Shown: positions 17,581 through 27,110, counted from the stretch's first letter. The stretch: DNA of 64,000 bases from Vreelandella neptunia (GCF_000712975.1 NZ_JHQL01000002.1:558001-622000), one strand, 5' to 3'. Made by a program: numbers and translations. The notes: generated by a model from the sequence alone, not told the origin.

Positions 17581-18630
17581 TTAAGGCGCGCTTTGTAGCT
17601 GCTCAAGCATTGCCATTAATGCGCTAGCCTGAGTGCCACTCCGTGTGTCATGCAGCGGATTGAGTTGCCAAGTGCTCTCGGCAAAGCCCCACCAGTCCCA
17701 GCACCCCTGCGGGTTGGCCATACTGCTTTCAGCCTGCGGGTAGAGCACTACTTGACCATGGTCTGCTGCCCAGCGATTTAAGCCGCTATGGCGTATAAAC
17801 GTATCGCCTATCGCGTCCGTGCTCATCTGACAGCCATGCAGCGCTATAGTGACAGGGCAGCCGCCCGCCTCACATGCTTCAGGAATAAACAGATAACCCA
17901 CGTCAGCCAAGCCTTTAACAGCAAACTCTGACTGATCAAAGGCGATCACTTCGCCCTCGCTAGCAGCAGCATCACGCTCAGGATATAGCCATGAAAGCAT
18001 GTCTCCGGCAACGTCTTCATCACAGGCAAGCAGATGGCTTCCCCCACCCTGTCGACAACCGCCAAGCGCCTGGGGGCTAGCACCAGCCTGCTTTGGCAGT
18101 TTTATGGGCCAACCGTGGCCCGTGTTTTCACTGCTTACGAAACGCAGCTGTTCTGGCGATGCCAGCCAGCGCTGCCATTGCTCTGCCAACAAACGTCCCA
18201 ACTCTGGGGAGACCGTGTCATCTTCATCACCATGCCATACATAGGCACGCAGCTGGCTTAGCGCATCACGCTCACCCACCTGCTCGAGGGACTCATATCG
18301 CTCGCGACGTCGATCTAGTTCATCCAGGGAAGGCAGCCCACGGCGAGTGTTCATGCACTGGTTAAGAGCTAAGCTAAGTGCGCCTTGGGCGCAGCTCCAC
18401 GGACCCGCCGCTAATACGCCTACGCCACTAAAGCGTTCCGGCCAAGCAACCGCCAACTGCGCAGCCATGTAACCACCTGATGAGACACCGACCACGCTAG
18501 CATGGTCACTCGCTGCGCTCAGTGCCGGCAAATCCTGCGGCATGTCTTCTGCTTCAGCATGAACAGCCGTGCTGGCTAACAGTAAGAGCGCGCTAAACAG
18601 GCAAGAGGTAGAAGCGGCGGAACGTATCAT
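17581..18630 (-). CDS. Secreted PHB-depolymerase-family esterase
   Basis: Predicted exported serine esterase of the extracellular poly(3-hydroxybutyrate) depolymerase family. Residues 1-25 form a signal peptide (AVHAEA cleavage). The lipase box G-V-S-S-G with Ser50 is unusually close to the N-terminus, then LAAGPW, an Asp (WHGDEDDTVSP) and a His (ENTGHGWP). The C-terminal half repeats a hydrolase-like segment (CPVTIALHGCQMS...WWGF), as in type-2 relatives of Ralstonia/Paucimonas type. The ATG directly abuts the stop of the FKBP gene (TAAATG), so translation is probably coupled. Halomonads store PHB, but whether the substrate is external polymer or another ester is unknown. Confidence 0.8.
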   Translation of the reverse strand: MIRSAASTSCLFSALLLLASTAVHAEAEDMPQDLPALSAASDHASVVGVSSGGYMAAQLAVAWPERFSGVGVLAAGPWSCAQGALSLALNQCMNTRRGLPSLDELDRRRERYESLEQVGERDALSQLRAYVWHGDEDDTVSPELGRLLAEQWQRWLASPEQLRFVSSENTGHGWPIKLPKQAGASPQALGGCRQGGGSHLLACDEDVAGDMLSWLYPERDAAASEGEVIAFDQSEFAVKGLADVGYLFIPEACEAGGCPVTIALHGCQMSTDAIGDTFIRHSGLNRWAADHGQVVLYPQAESSMANPQGCWDWWGFAESTWQLNPLHDTRSGTQASALMAMLEQLQSAP

Positions 18631-19311
18631 TTACTCGACGCCTAACAGTTCAACGCGGAACGTCAGCATTTCATTCGGGCCAATAGGGCCTTGACCAGCT
18701 TCACCGTAAGCCAACTCGGCGGGAATATATAACATCCAGCTATCGCCAACGCTCATCAGCTGTAGGGCTTCTTGCCAACCTTCAATAACTTGATTGACTT
18801 GGAAGCTCACCGGCTGACCACGCTCGAAGGAGCTATCAAATACGGTGCCATCCAGCAGCATACCTTCATAGTTCACTTCAACGGTGTCTTCAGCACCAGG
18901 CGTTGCGCCATCGCCAGACTCAAGCACTTCATACTGCAAACCAGATTCCGTTACTTCAACTTCTTCACGCTCAGCGTTTTCAGCCAGATAAGCTTGGCCT
19001 TCCTCTAAATTAAGCTGAGCAATTTCTGCAGCTTCTTGCTCACGCTCTTCCATAGAGCGCTCTTGGAAAGCGACCAGCGCTTCCATCATCTCTTCCTCAC
19101 TTAACGCTAATTCATTGCCATCAAAAACATCACGCATACCGTCAGTAAACGCATCAAGGTCGAGGTCTTCAATATCTGCCTGCATGCTCTCGCCAAGGGT
19201 GACGCCTAAGCTATAAGCAAGGCGCTGTTCGTCAGTTTCCGGGGCTGCGGCTGCAAAGGGAGCGACCAGTAAAAAACTTGCCAGGGCGGTTGAAGAAAAC
19301 AATGCTTTCAT
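18631..19311 (-). CDS. FKBP-type peptidyl-prolyl isomerase, periplasmic (FkpA/Mip-like)
   Basis: Folding helper with a signal peptide (MKALFSSTALASFLLVAPFAAAA), an N-terminal dimerisation helix region (residues ~25-110, with TDEQRLAYSLGVTLGESM as in FKBP N-domains) and a C-terminal FKBP domain (VNYEGMLLDGTVFDSS, QVIEGWQEALQLM, IPAELAYGE). 226 residues from the ATG at 19311. The protein is strongly acidic, as expected of a periplasmic protein exposed to external salt. It lies downstream of teaD, separated by a hairpin, and directly upstream of the depolymerase gene. Confidence 0.92.
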   Translation of the reverse strand: MKALFSSTALASFLLVAPFAAAAPETDEQRLAYSLGVTLGESMQADIEDLDLDAFTDGMRDVFDGNELALSEEEMMEALVAFQERSMEEREQEAAEIAQLNLEEGQAYLAENAEREEVEVTESGLQYEVLESGDGATPGAEDTVEVNYEGMLLDGTVFDSSFERGQPVSFQVNQVIEGWQEALQLMSVGDSWMLYIPAELAYGEAGQGPIGPNEMLTFRVELLGVE

Positions 19312-19368
19312 GAAAAAGAACCTTATCCAACGGCGCAACGCGCCAAATGTTTGAGTGCCTCAAAGACT

Positions 19369-19412
19369 AACACCCGCCACCTCAGGCTGCATTACCTGAG
19401 AAGGCGGGTGTT
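19369..19412 (-). terminator. Long hairpin after teaD
   Basis: AACACCCGCC (19369-19378) pairs with GGCGGGTGTT (19403-19412), with an inner CCTCAGG/CCTGAG stem. On the minus strand it lies 36 bp past the teaD stop. Only a mixed T-rich tail (AGTCTTTG) follows, so termination may be partial. Confidence 0.55.
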
Positions 19413-19447
19413 ACTCAGACCACTATTACATGCCGTAGTTTAGTCGC

Positions 19448-19891
19448 TTAAACGACCAGCGTGGGACAGTGTGCCGCACCTGCCACACGCTGGGATACAC
19501 TACCCAGCAGCAGATTTTTCTCGCCGTTGGTTCCCTGAGCGCCAATCACAATTAAGTCGCACTCCCGCTTACGGGCAAAACGCACAATAGTGCGAGAGGG
19601 ACGTCCACCTTTCACAAATGCTCTGACTCGTGCGCTATCTGCTCCCATTTCTATAGCGTAGGCTTTAGCGTGTACCGCTATTTCAGTAGCGTACTCTTTA
19701 AGGGCATCATCAGGCAGGTCCAGTTTGTTCGGCCGCACCATAGAAAGAGATGCCTCTAATAAACTGTGATGTTTGAACACGCACAGCAGGTAAAGCTCTG
19801 CACCAGTAAGCATATGCAGGCCAACTGCTTTTTCCAGTGCCTTAATCGCCCCTTTTGAACCATCTACGGGAATTAATATGCGATTAAACAT
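19448..19891 (-). CDS. teaD: Universal stress protein TeaD, regulator of the ectoine transporter
   Basis: ATP-binding UspA-family protein which in Halomonas elongata is encoded with teaABC and dampens ectoine uptake. The 147-residue sequence reads closely like that protein, including [26 protein letters not shown]-binding motif G-x2-G-x9-G-(S/T) is present as [15 protein letters not shown] near the C-terminus. It follows teaC by 21 bp, keeping the teaABCD order. Confidence 0.95.
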   Translation of the reverse strand: MFNRILIPVDGSKGAIKALEKAVGLHMLTGAELYLLCVFKHHSLLEASLSMVRPNKLDLPDDALKEYATEIAVHAKAYAIEMGADSARVRAFVKGGRPSRTIVRFARKRECDLIVIGAQGTNGEKNLLLGSVSQRVAGAAHCPTLVV

Positions 19892-19912
19892 CCGCGATCT
19901 CCTTGTGACTGC

Positions 19913-21196
19913 TTAGCGGAAGGCAACATCACGCAGGAACAGCGCAATTTGCGGGAACATGATCAGCAGCGCTGCCGCTAAAATCAGCATAAAGATGAAG
20001 GGCGGTGTACCTTTGATGACTTCCCAGTAAGGCCGCTTAAAAATCGCAATCGCGGTAAATATATCGCAGCCAAAGGGCGGTGTCGCCGAACCTATTGCTA
20101 CCTGTAACGTGATCAATATACCTACCAGAACAGGGTCAAGGCCGGTGGCTGCAATCGCAGGAGCAAAAATGGGCGTAAGCACCAGAATGACCACAATTGG
20201 GTCAACAAACATGCAAGCAACAAAGAAAGAGATACAGATCGCAATCAGCACGCCTGTAGGCCCAGCCTCATTAACGCCGACCGCTTCCAGAATCATTTGT
20301 GGAATCTGCGCGAATGAAATTATCCAGGAAAATCCATTACCCACAGCGACCAAAATAAAGACCACCGCAGTGATTAAGCCCGTGGATTTAGCAATCGCAT
20401 AAATATCTTTCATCTTCAGCGAACGGAACACCACAAACTCAAGCAGCACAGCATAGAGCACGCATGCTGCCGCCGCTTCCGTCGGGCTAAAAATACCACC
20501 GTAGATACCACCCACAATAATGACAGGAAAACCCAGCGGCCAAAGCGCTTTTTGTACGGCGACTGCGCGCTCTTTCCAGCTAGCTCGCGGCTCAGTAGGT
20601 ACATCTTTTACTACAGCATAAATAACGCAATAAATTGAGAACATCAGCAGAATTAATAACCCTGGCCCAATGCCTGCAATAAACAGCTCGCCAATCGAGG
20701 TGCCCGAAATAACCCCGTAGATAATCATGCCAATGCTAGGAGGAATCAGGAAGGCAATGTCACTAGCATTAATAATCAGAGCCAGTGTGAAGGGGTCAGA
20801 GTAGCCCGCTTTCAGCATTTTAGGCCGCAGTGGTGACCCAACTGCCACTACGGTTGCCTGAGTAGACCCTGAAACCGCACCAAACAGCGTACAAGACGTT
20901 GCTGTACTGACCGCAAGCCCCCCTTTAATATGGCCTATAAAGGACATCACCATATCGATCAGCCGATTAGCCGACTGGCCGCGCGTCATAATATCGGCCG
21001 CCAGAATAAACATTGGTACTGCAATCAGCGAGGCTGGCCTGATACCCGCCATCATCTGCTGAATCAGCGTATCCATTTGGCCAAAGCCATTAAACATCAT
21101 ATAAAAGCCGATTACCGCTGCCGTAATCAGCGGAATCATCATAGGAAAGCCCAGCAGCAGCAGGGCAATCATGGTGACTACCATTATCGTCGTCAT
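19913..21196 (-). CDS. teaC: Ectoine/hydroxyectoine TRAP transporter, large permease subunit
   Basis: DctM-type inner-membrane subunit that carries out Na+-coupled import of ectoine with TeaA and TeaB. 427 residues with about 12-13 hydrophobic segments; SGSTQATVVAVGSPLRPKM, IPPSIGMIIYG, GIFSPTEAAAACVLYA and the C-terminal ATPPFGCDIFTA are the conserved DctM-family blocks. 28 bp downstream of teaB on the same transcript. Confidence 0.95.
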   Translation of the reverse strand: MTTIMVVTMIALLLLGFPMMIPLITAAVIGFYMMFNGFGQMDTLIQQMMAGIRPASLIAVPMFILAADIMTRGQSANRLIDMVMSFIGHIKGGLAVSTATSCTLFGAVSGSTQATVVAVGSPLRPKMLKAGYSDPFTLALIINASDIAFLIPPSIGMIIYGVISGTSIGELFIAGIGPGLLILLMFSIYCVIYAVVKDVPTEPRASWKERAVAVQKALWPLGFPVIIVGGIYGGIFSPTEAAAACVLYAVLLEFVVFRSLKMKDIYAIAKSTGLITAVVFILVAVGNGFSWIISFAQIPQMILEAVGVNEAGPTGVLIAICISFFVACMFVDPIVVILVLTPIFAPAIAATGLDPVLVGILITLQVAIGSATPPFGCDIFTAIAIFKRPYWEVIKGTPPFIFMLILAAALLIMFPQIALFLRDVAFR

Positions 21197-21224
21197 AGCG
21201 TTCCCCTAGAGTATAAGCCCTGCT

Positions 21225-21803
21225 TTACACTTCAGTTTCGGTATCTTTGTAACCGTCGACTACCCCAGTAGAGAGATATACATCTCGAGAGGTCAGGTTT
21301 TTAATCGCCGTCAACAGGTATTGAATGCCTGTAATCAGAAAGCCCATAGGTACCCAGATATAAATAATCCAAATGGGAATCCCAAGAGACGGCAATACGC
21401 GACCCTTGCTTTGCAGGTCGAGTATGTACACCACGGAGTAATAAAGCAGAAAGAACATAACGAGAGAGGTAAATAACGAAATAACTATCATCAATACCTT
21501 TCGTCCACCAACCGGTAACGCATCGTAGATTGCCGACATGCGAATGTGACGGCCGTGGCGAGCAGCGTAACCGATACCCGCAAAGGTAATCATAATGATT
21601 AAAATACGGTTTAATTCACCTGAAAACATAATGCTATTACCAAATACAAAGCGGGCAATAACATTGGTGACCGTATTCAACGCCATTAGCAAAACCCCCA
21701 TCGCCAGTATCACTGACTCGATTTTGCTAATTACGGTGTCGATCACACCTAGTATGCCGGGCAAACCCGAACGGTAATTTATTTCAGACTCTTCTTCGGT
21801 CAT
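21225..21803 (-). CDS. teaB: Ectoine/hydroxyectoine TRAP transporter, small permease subunit
   Basis: DctQ-type four-helix membrane subunit of TeaABC. 192 residues; the four hydrophobic segments begin at about residues 32, 70, 100 and 145, and the conserved motif [24 protein letters not shown] is split between helices 1 and 2. [17 protein letters not shown] is the typical DctQ loop. It precedes teaC and is separated from teaA by 296 bp that contain a terminator. Confidence 0.95.
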   Translation of the reverse strand: MTEEESEINYRSGLPGILGVIDTVISKIESVILAMGVLLMALNTVTNVIARFVFGNSIMFSGELNRILIIMITFAGIGYAARHGRHIRMSAIYDALPVGGRKVLMIVISLFTSLVMFFLLYYSVVYILDLQSKGRVLPSLGIPIWIIYIWVPMGFLITGIQYLLTAIKNLTSRDVYLSTGVVDGYKDTETEV

Positions 21804-22032
21804 CGCCGATCTCCTCTTATGCAGCGTGGCGGCTAACTATCCGGGGCTGCGTAGCGCCTCTTCCTTCACTGACCACCGAACGGAGCGTGTCCGGCCTTGC
21901 TCATTTTGTAGCGTAACGGTTAATAACTCTTTCCGCTTCAACGCTGGATGGACGTAAATTTTTCTGTCTTTTACGTATGGTTACGCGCTTTTTTTGTTAC
22001 GTAGTCGTCAGATCCGGCTAAGCATCTAAGAA

Positions 22033-22060
22033 CAAAAAAGGGGCAGCGCTGGCTGCCCCT
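22033..22060 (-). terminator. Terminator/attenuator between teaA and teaB
   Basis: On the minus strand AGGGGCAGC / GCTGCCCCT (22060-22039) forms a 9-bp stem with a 4-nt loop, followed by TTTTTT (22038-22033). It lies 40 bp after the teaA stop and 230 bp before teaB. Confidence 0.88.
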
Positions 22061-22099
22061 AGGTGATTTTTCGTTGAAGCGAGGGTGCTAAACGCTAAA

Positions 22100-23146
22100 T
22101 CACTCGTTAGTTACGGCTTCGAGATCAGCTTTAAACTGCTCAAGTAGCTCAGCACCACGCTCGCCCGTCATGCCCAAGAAGGCTTCTTCAACCTGCGGTG
22201 CACGCTCACGGAAGGCTTGAATCTGTTCTTCGTTCAGGCGCGTTACTGTCACTTCGTCGGAAGCTTCCTGAATTTTAGCTAACGCTTCGTCAGCTAGCCC
22301 TTTAATGTGCTCGATTGTGTGATCATATGCAGCATCAGACGCTTCCCGTACTAGCTCCTTATCTTCATCAGACAAGCCATCATAGAAGTCCTGATTCGCC
22401 ATCATAGCGGTAGTGAACCAACCATGGCCTGTAAAGGTAAGGTGCGGTGACACTTCATATAAACCGCCAGACTCGATCCAGAAGATCGGATTTTCTTGAC
22501 CATCGATAATACCGGTTTGCAGGCCACCATATACTTCGCCCCACGGCAGCGGAGTCGGTGTTGCACCAAAGGCATCATAAGTTTCTGAAAGCAAAGGGTT
22601 CGTCATGGTACGAATTTTTTTGTTATTCATATCATCCGGCGAGCTAATCGGCTCATCGGTAGTGACGACCATTTCACCTTCAGGGTACATCTTCAGCAGC
22701 TCAAGACCTTGCTCGGCATAAAGCTCCGGGAACATCTCGTTAATAGCCTTACTCTCATCAAAGAAAGTGAGGACAGTTTCTTCATCGGTAGGTAATAAGT
22801 AAGGAATGAAGAAAATTTGCGCTTCTGGAATAAGCGAACCAGTAAACCCAGGTGACTGGTTAACGAACTGAAGAATACCGTTTTGTGTCTGCTCCATGAT
22901 GTCGTCAGACTCACCTAGCTCACCAAAACGATAAACCTGAACGCTGTGATCAGAATTCTCTTCAATATATTCTTTGAAGGCGTAAGCGAACACATCCTGA
23001 ACGTCGCCTTCGTACTCTTCGTGGGCATAACGCCAGTTGTCTGCTTGAGCGGCAGCGCTGAGGCCAAATAAAAGTGCACCGATGCTCGCAGTCGTCATTA
23101 ACTTGGTCGTTACTGAACGAGTCGAAATTAACTTGCTTGCCTTCAT
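22100..23146 (-). CDS. teaA: Ectoine/hydroxyectoine TRAP periplasmic binding protein
   Basis: High-affinity substrate-binding protein of the osmoregulated TeaABC TRAP transporter. 348 residues with a signal peptide ending about AAAQA-D; the mature protein starts DNWRYAHEEYEGDVQ. The long identical-looking blocks to H. elongata TeaA (FRFGELGESDDIMEQTQNG-type stretch, PTPLPWGEVYGGLQTG, QENPIFWIESGGLYEVS) leave little doubt. The Glu/Arg/Asn and aromatic residues that cage ectoine in that structure fall in these blocks. AGGGGAA lies before the ATG at 23146. Acidic mature surface fits a periplasmic protein of a halophile. Confidence 0.97.
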   Translation of the reverse strand: MKASKLISTRSVTTKLMTTASIGALLFGLSAAAQADNWRYAHEEYEGDVQDVFAYAFKEYIEENSDHSVQVYRFGELGESDDIMEQTQNGILQFVNQSPGFTGSLIPEAQIFFIPYLLPTDEETVLTFFDESKAINEMFPELYAEQGLELLKMYPEGEMVVTTDEPISSPDDMNNKKIRTMTNPLLSETYDAFGATPTPLPWGEVYGGLQTGIIDGQENPIFWIESGGLYEVSPHLTFTGHGWFTTAMMANQDFYDGLSDEDKELVREASDAAYDHTIEHIKGLADEALAKIQEASDEVTVTRLNEEQIQAFRERAPQVEEAFLGMTGERGAELLEQFKADLEAVTNE

Positions 23147-23331
23147 GCGAAGTTCCCCTAGCAGTGGTAAGCGCGCTGTACGAGTGCGCCAGTATTCAAT
23201 TTTTGTATAATGCGTGCTGCTCTAAAACACTCTACTCATTGCTACGTTCGTTGCCACAGGTCTCTTGAAACAACTGTCTTTATCAGCATTATTCATAAAA
23301 GCATGTCTTTTTTGATTCGTTTAGAACAGCC

Positions 23332-23405
23332 TTCAAAAATAGCTTTTAAAACAGTTAAAAAGAGCCATGACACTCTTATAAACACGCGTTATTCAAAAAT
23401 AGCTT
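23332..23405. repeat. 14-bp direct repeats 60 bp apart upstream of teaA
   Basis: TTCAAAAATAGCTT occurs exactly at 23332-23345 and 23392-23405, start to start 60 bp. They lie in the 268-bp gap between the TIGR02444-type gene and teaA. I see no unambiguous teaA promoter in the gap. Confidence 0.6.
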
Positions 23406-23414
23406 AATTTCAGG

Positions 23415-23987
23415 CTAGCGCGGTCGCTCGTAGCGGTCAAGCTGTGTCGCAAGCCTATTAAGTGCCTCCCTAACCTTCTCGCGTTCAGGTTGCACAACCA
23501 CTTGCTCAAGTGCAAGCGCATCAAAAAACAGCCTATCTTGCAGCCATTGTGCAACATCATGCTGGCTTATAGCGCAGTTTGTTAAACGCTGTTTATGGGT
23601 AGACGCTTGCAATATCCATTGCTGCCAGCGTTGAAGATTCTCACGCTCAGCCTGCAACTCAGCCTGTTGAAGCGTCTTTCGCAACTGCGCAACGGCCCCA
23701 TTGTTTACTGCTTGTGGCTTAAGTTCACGACGTAGCTGGCGTAAAACGGCCGTCACTGACTGCTGCCAGTGATTGCTCGCTTTGCGCTCCACCGCCAACG
23801 CATCTGGCATTATCTGAAGGCCGTATTGGTAGAGCCAGCCATGGACTAGAAGCTCACACACATCAACCCCGGCCCTGTCCTGTAGCACAAGGCATGCTTG
23901 CTCAACCCCTGGCTGAGCATAAAATGCCAGTGCAAAATCCCATAGCGAAGCCTGCTGTAAGCGCTGTAATCGGTTAGAATCGAACAT
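23415..23987 (-). CDS. TIGR02444/DUF2390-type protein of unknown function
   Basis: A 190-residue soluble protein with the family's opening pattern (LWDFALAFYAQPGVEQACLVLQDRAGVDVCELLVHGWL) and helical, Gln- and Arg-rich remainder. No function is known for the family. The ATG at 23987 lies 29 bp from the divergent ABC-F gene ATG at 24017, a neighbour pair commonly seen in pseudomonads and halomonads as I recall. The C-terminal part lacks recognisable motifs. Confidence 0.75.
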   Translation of the reverse strand: MFDSNRLQRLQQASLWDFALAFYAQPGVEQACLVLQDRAGVDVCELLVHGWLYQYGLQIMPDALAVERKASNHWQQSVTAVLRQLRRELKPQAVNNGAVAQLRKTLQQAELQAERENLQRWQQWILQASTHKQRLTNCAISQHDVAQWLQDRLFFDALALEQVVVQPEREKVREALNRLATQLDRYERPR

Positions 23988-24016
23988 TGATTTACCCACT
24001 TTTCTCGGGAGAATGC

Positions 24017-25963
24017 ATGATCGCACTGCGCCAAGTCGCCCTGCAACGGGGCACACAAACACTACTCGATAACGCTGATCTTACGCTCCACAGCGGCGTA
24101 AAAGCTGGCATTATCGGGGCAAACGGCGCCGGTAAGTCGAGCTTATTCAAACTTCTGCTAGGCGAGCTTGGCCCTGACCAAGGCGACGTTGAGATGAGCG
24201 GTGGCCAGCGGATAGCCCACATGGCCCAGGAAGTGGAAGCACTGGATCGACCCATTGTGGAGTACGTACTTGATGGGGATCACGCGCTGCGTCAAGCTGA
24301 GACTGATCTGCTGGCTGCACGCAAAGCAGACGATGCGCATCGCGAGGCCGAGTTGCATGGCTTAATAGAAACGCTGGATGGCTACACGGCAGAGTCGCGA
24401 GCATCGCAGCTATTGGTGGGGCTCGGTTTTGTGCAAGCGGATCTGCAGCGGCCCTTGTCGGACTTTTCCGGTGGCTGGCGTATGCGGGTGAATCTAGCCT
24501 GCACGCTATTTATGCCATCTGATTTATTGCTACTTGATGAGCCGACCAACCACCTTGATCTCGACGCCCTGCTTTGGCTTGAACAATGGCTAACCCGCTA
24601 TCCAGGCACGTTGCTGCTCATTTCGCACGATCGTGACTTCCTAGATGCCGTATGTGATCACATCGTGCACATGCACCACCAGACGCTAGAGCTCTACCGC
24701 GGCAACTATTCCCGCTTTGAGCGCACCCGAGCTGAAAAGCTTGCTTTGCAGCAGGCTGAAGCGGCCAAACAGCAGGCTCGCCGTGAAGAGATTGAGCGCT
24801 TTATTGCACGCTTTCGCGCCCAGGCAACAAAAGCAAAGCAGGCACAAAGCCGTGTGAAGATGCTGGAACGCATGGGCGATATCGCCGTTGCTCATACAGA
24901 TTCTCCTTTTCACTTCACCCTACCTGCAGCAGATAAGACCTCACACCCGCTGCTAGTGCTGGATCAAGCCACCTTGGGCTATCGCGGCGATACGGGGGAT
25001 GTCGCCCAATTAAAGAAAGTCAACATTACGCTATTACCCGGCAGCCGCATTGGCCTGTTAGGCCCCAACGGCGCGGGTAAATCAACGCTGATTAAGTCAC
25101 TGACCGGCGAGCTAGCGCTGCTAGAGGGTAAGCGGGTGCCTGGCGAGCATTTGGCCATTGGCTACTTTGCCCAGCACCAGCTGGAGAGCCTGGACGTGAC
25201 CACGACACCGTTTGTCCATGTGCAGCGGCTCTCTCCTACCGCGAGCGACCAGGAAATTCGCAACTTCCTAGGTGGCTTTGGCTTTAAGGGCGATGACGCC
25301 TTTGGCGAAGTTGGCACCTACTCAGGCGGTGAAAAAGCGCGCTTGGCACTCGCGCTGGTTGCTTGGCAAAAACCTAACCTCCTGCTACTCGATGAGCCAA
25401 CCAACCATCTAGATCTGGAAATGCGCGAGGCGTTGACCGAGGCGCTGGCAAGCTTTGAAGGCACCGTCATTCTGGTATCCCACGATCGCCACCTATTGCG
25501 TGCCACAGTCGATGAGTTCTGGCGGGTGGCAGACCACCGGGTAGAACCCTTTGATGGCGACCTCGACGACTACCGGGTATGGTTGAAGGCACGATTGGAA
25601 GAGAGCCGCCGGGATTCGCGCAGTGAGAAAAGCGACCGCCAAAGCCAACAGCCCAGCGGTGACCGCAAAGCAGCCCGTAAGGCAGCGGCGGAACTGCGCG
25701 AGAAACTACGGCCGCTGAAAAAAGAGCGCGATCAAGCTGAAAAAACCATGGAGAAAGCTCAGCGCGAGCTTGAAGAAGTAGAAGCTATTCTGGCTGACCC
25801 AATGCTTTATACCGACAGTGCTCGTAAAGTAGAGCTTACCGATGCACTTGCCCAACAGGCGAAAATCAAAAGCCGCCTGGACAACGCTGAACAGCAGTGG
25901 CTAGCAGCAGAGGAGGCGTTAGAAACCATGGAAGCGGAGCTGTTGGCCAGCGAAGACACCTAA
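24017..25963 (+). CDS. ABC-F family ATPase (YheS-like)
   Basis: Ribosome-associated ABC-F protein with two ATPase domains and no membrane segments. Domain 1: Walker A GANGAGKSS, signature FSGGWRMR, Walker B LLLLDEPTNHLD. A charged linker of ~80 residues with LALQQAEAAKQQARREEIERF and AKQAQSRVKMLERM follows. Domain 2: GPNGAGKST, YSGGEKARL and LLLLDEPTNHLD. A C-terminal coiled-coil tail (residues ~530-648) is rich in Lys/Glu. The layout and 648-residue length match YheS, thought to act on stalled or problematic translation. Start ATG 24017; a second overlapping ATG at 24013 is out of frame. Confidence 0.93.
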   Translation: MIALRQVALQRGTQTLLDNADLTLHSGVKAGIIGANGAGKSSLFKLLLGELGPDQGDVEMSGGQRIAHMAQEVEALDRPIVEYVLDGDHALRQAETDLLAARKADDAHREAELHGLIETLDGYTAESRASQLLVGLGFVQADLQRPLSDFSGGWRMRVNLACTLFMPSDLLLLDEPTNHLDLDALLWLEQWLTRYPGTLLLISHDRDFLDAVCDHIVHMHHQTLELYRGNYSRFERTRAEKLALQQAEAAKQQARREEIERFIARFRAQATKAKQAQSRVKMLERMGDIAVAHTDSPFHFTLPAADKTSHPLLVLDQATLGYRGDTGDVAQLKKVNITLLPGSRIGLLGPNGAGKSTLIKSLTGELALLEGKRVPGEHLAIGYFAQHQLESLDVTTTPFVHVQRLSPTASDQEIRNFLGGFGFKGDDAFGEVGTYSGGEKARLALALVAWQKPNLLLLDEPTNHLDLEMREALTEALASFEGTVILVSHDRHLLRATVDEFWRVADHRVEPFDGDLDDYRVWLKARLEESRRDSRSEKSDRQSQQPSGDRKAARKAAAELREKLRPLKKERDQAEKTMEKAQRELEEVEAILADPMLYTDSARKVELTDALAQQAKIKSRLDNAEQQWLAAEEALETMEAELLASEDT

Positions 25964-26011
25964 GACCGCACCACTACAAAGTTGCGCCACTCTCGCTCCA
26001 GCGCTAAAAAG

Positions 26012-26449
26012 TTAGCTTTCAAGCAAGAACGTTACCGGCCCATCGTTAACCAGCGCCACTTGCATATTCGCACCGAACTGGCCGGTAGCCACAGTGGGCC
26101 AAGCAGAGCGGACGCTGGACACCAAGTAATCAAACAACCGATGCCCTTCCTCAGGCGGAGCTGCGCTAGAGAAGCTGGGACGCAGTCCTTTGCGCGTATC
26201 AGCGGCCAGGGTGAACTGAGACACTAGCAATAGGCCTCCGTTTGCCTGCTGTACGTTAAGATTCATCTTATCGTCGTGGTCGCTGAAGACACGATAGTGC
26301 AGCAGCTTATGCAATAGTTTTTCAGCATCAGCCTCGCTATCGCCTTTTTCAACACCCACTAATGCCAGCAAACCATGGTCAATGGCTCCCACTGTTTCAC
26401 CCTCGACCGTCACACTGGCATTTTTCACCCGCTGAATCAGTGCCTTCAC
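26012..26449 (-). CDS. dtd: D-aminoacyl-tRNA deacylase
   Basis: Hydrolyses D-aminoacyl-tRNAs (and glycyl-tRNA-Ala) to keep D-amino acids out of proteins. The 145-residue sequence carries both active-site motifs, SQFTL (~78-82) and the Gly-cisPro NDGPVTF near the C-terminus, and opens [15 protein letters not shown]. The start codon is GTG at 26449 with AAGGGGAAA immediately upstream. It converges on the ABC-F gene with a 48-bp gap. Confidence 0.97.
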   Translation of the reverse strand: MKALIQRVKNASVTVEGETVGAIDHGLLALVGVEKGDSEADAEKLLHKLLHYRVFSDHDDKMNLNVQQANGGLLLVSQFTLAADTRKGLRPSFSSAAPPEEGHRLFDYLVSSVRSAWPTVATGQFGANMQVALVNDGPVTFLLES

Positions 26450-26528
26450 ACTTTCCCCTTACGATATTATCCCAAGAAGAGATAGTGTAATCGCTTGCCT
26501 AGGCGTCAGCCAAAAGCCTTTTACCGTC

Positions 26529-27110
26529 TTAACGCTGGCCTAACAGTGCATTACGAAAGTCATCGCTTAGTGGGCGCTCGCCCAACCAAATACCAAACAG
26601 AGCACTGGCGAACTCTACGCTCTCGTCTTCAAACACCACATCACCATTAAGGGTGAGCTGCAGCGCCTCCCCATCCCAACTAAGCAGATAGCGATCACCA
26701 GGTGTGACATCACGATAGCCTTGGTTCAGCCGCTCTAGGTCCTCTTCGATCTGATTAAACTCGTAGAGTGTCAGCGACGCTTTTAGCGTTTTCTCAGTCG
26801 CTTCAGCAAAGTCGGCTGCCTCAATATCATGAAAATAAGCTAGCTCAAGACGCCGAGGCACATTACTCAACGGCTGTGGTTCAGTTTCCCCTTCAAGCTG
26901 ATAGTAGGCCCCTGCATACGCCGTCCAAATCATGTAGCGAAACACCCCACTCCCTATTAACGCATAACGTTGCCCATCACTGTCCACGATGCGCTCAAAG
27001 CGCTCCCCTCGCTCGGTGACGCTATCGGCCAATACATTAGGCGCCAATAGGCAAATACCTACTGTTAACAGCGCGCCTAGCGCTAAAGGATATTTGTGTA
27101 CAGATAGCAT
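26529..27110 (-). CDS. Exported chalcone-isomerase-like protein
   Basis: Predicted periplasmic protein of 193 residues. A signal peptide (HKYPLALGALLTVGICLLAPNVLA) precedes a domain with the pattern of bacterial chalcone-isomerase-like proteins: LIGSGVFRYMIWTAYAGAYY, PRRLELAYFHDIEAADF, PGDRYLLSWDG and ALFGIWLGERPLSDDFRNALLG. In bacteria this family is not tied to flavonoids and its function is unknown. I choose ATG 27110 with AGAGG upstream over GTG 27128. Confidence 0.8.
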   Translation of the reverse strand: MLSVHKYPLALGALLTVGICLLAPNVLADSVTERGERFERIVDSDGQRYALIGSGVFRYMIWTAYAGAYYQLEGETEPQPLSNVPRRLELAYFHDIEAADFAEATEKTLKASLTLYEFNQIEEDLERLNQGYRDVTPGDRYLLSWDGEALQLTLNGDVVFEDESVEFASALFGIWLGERPLSDDFRNALLGQR

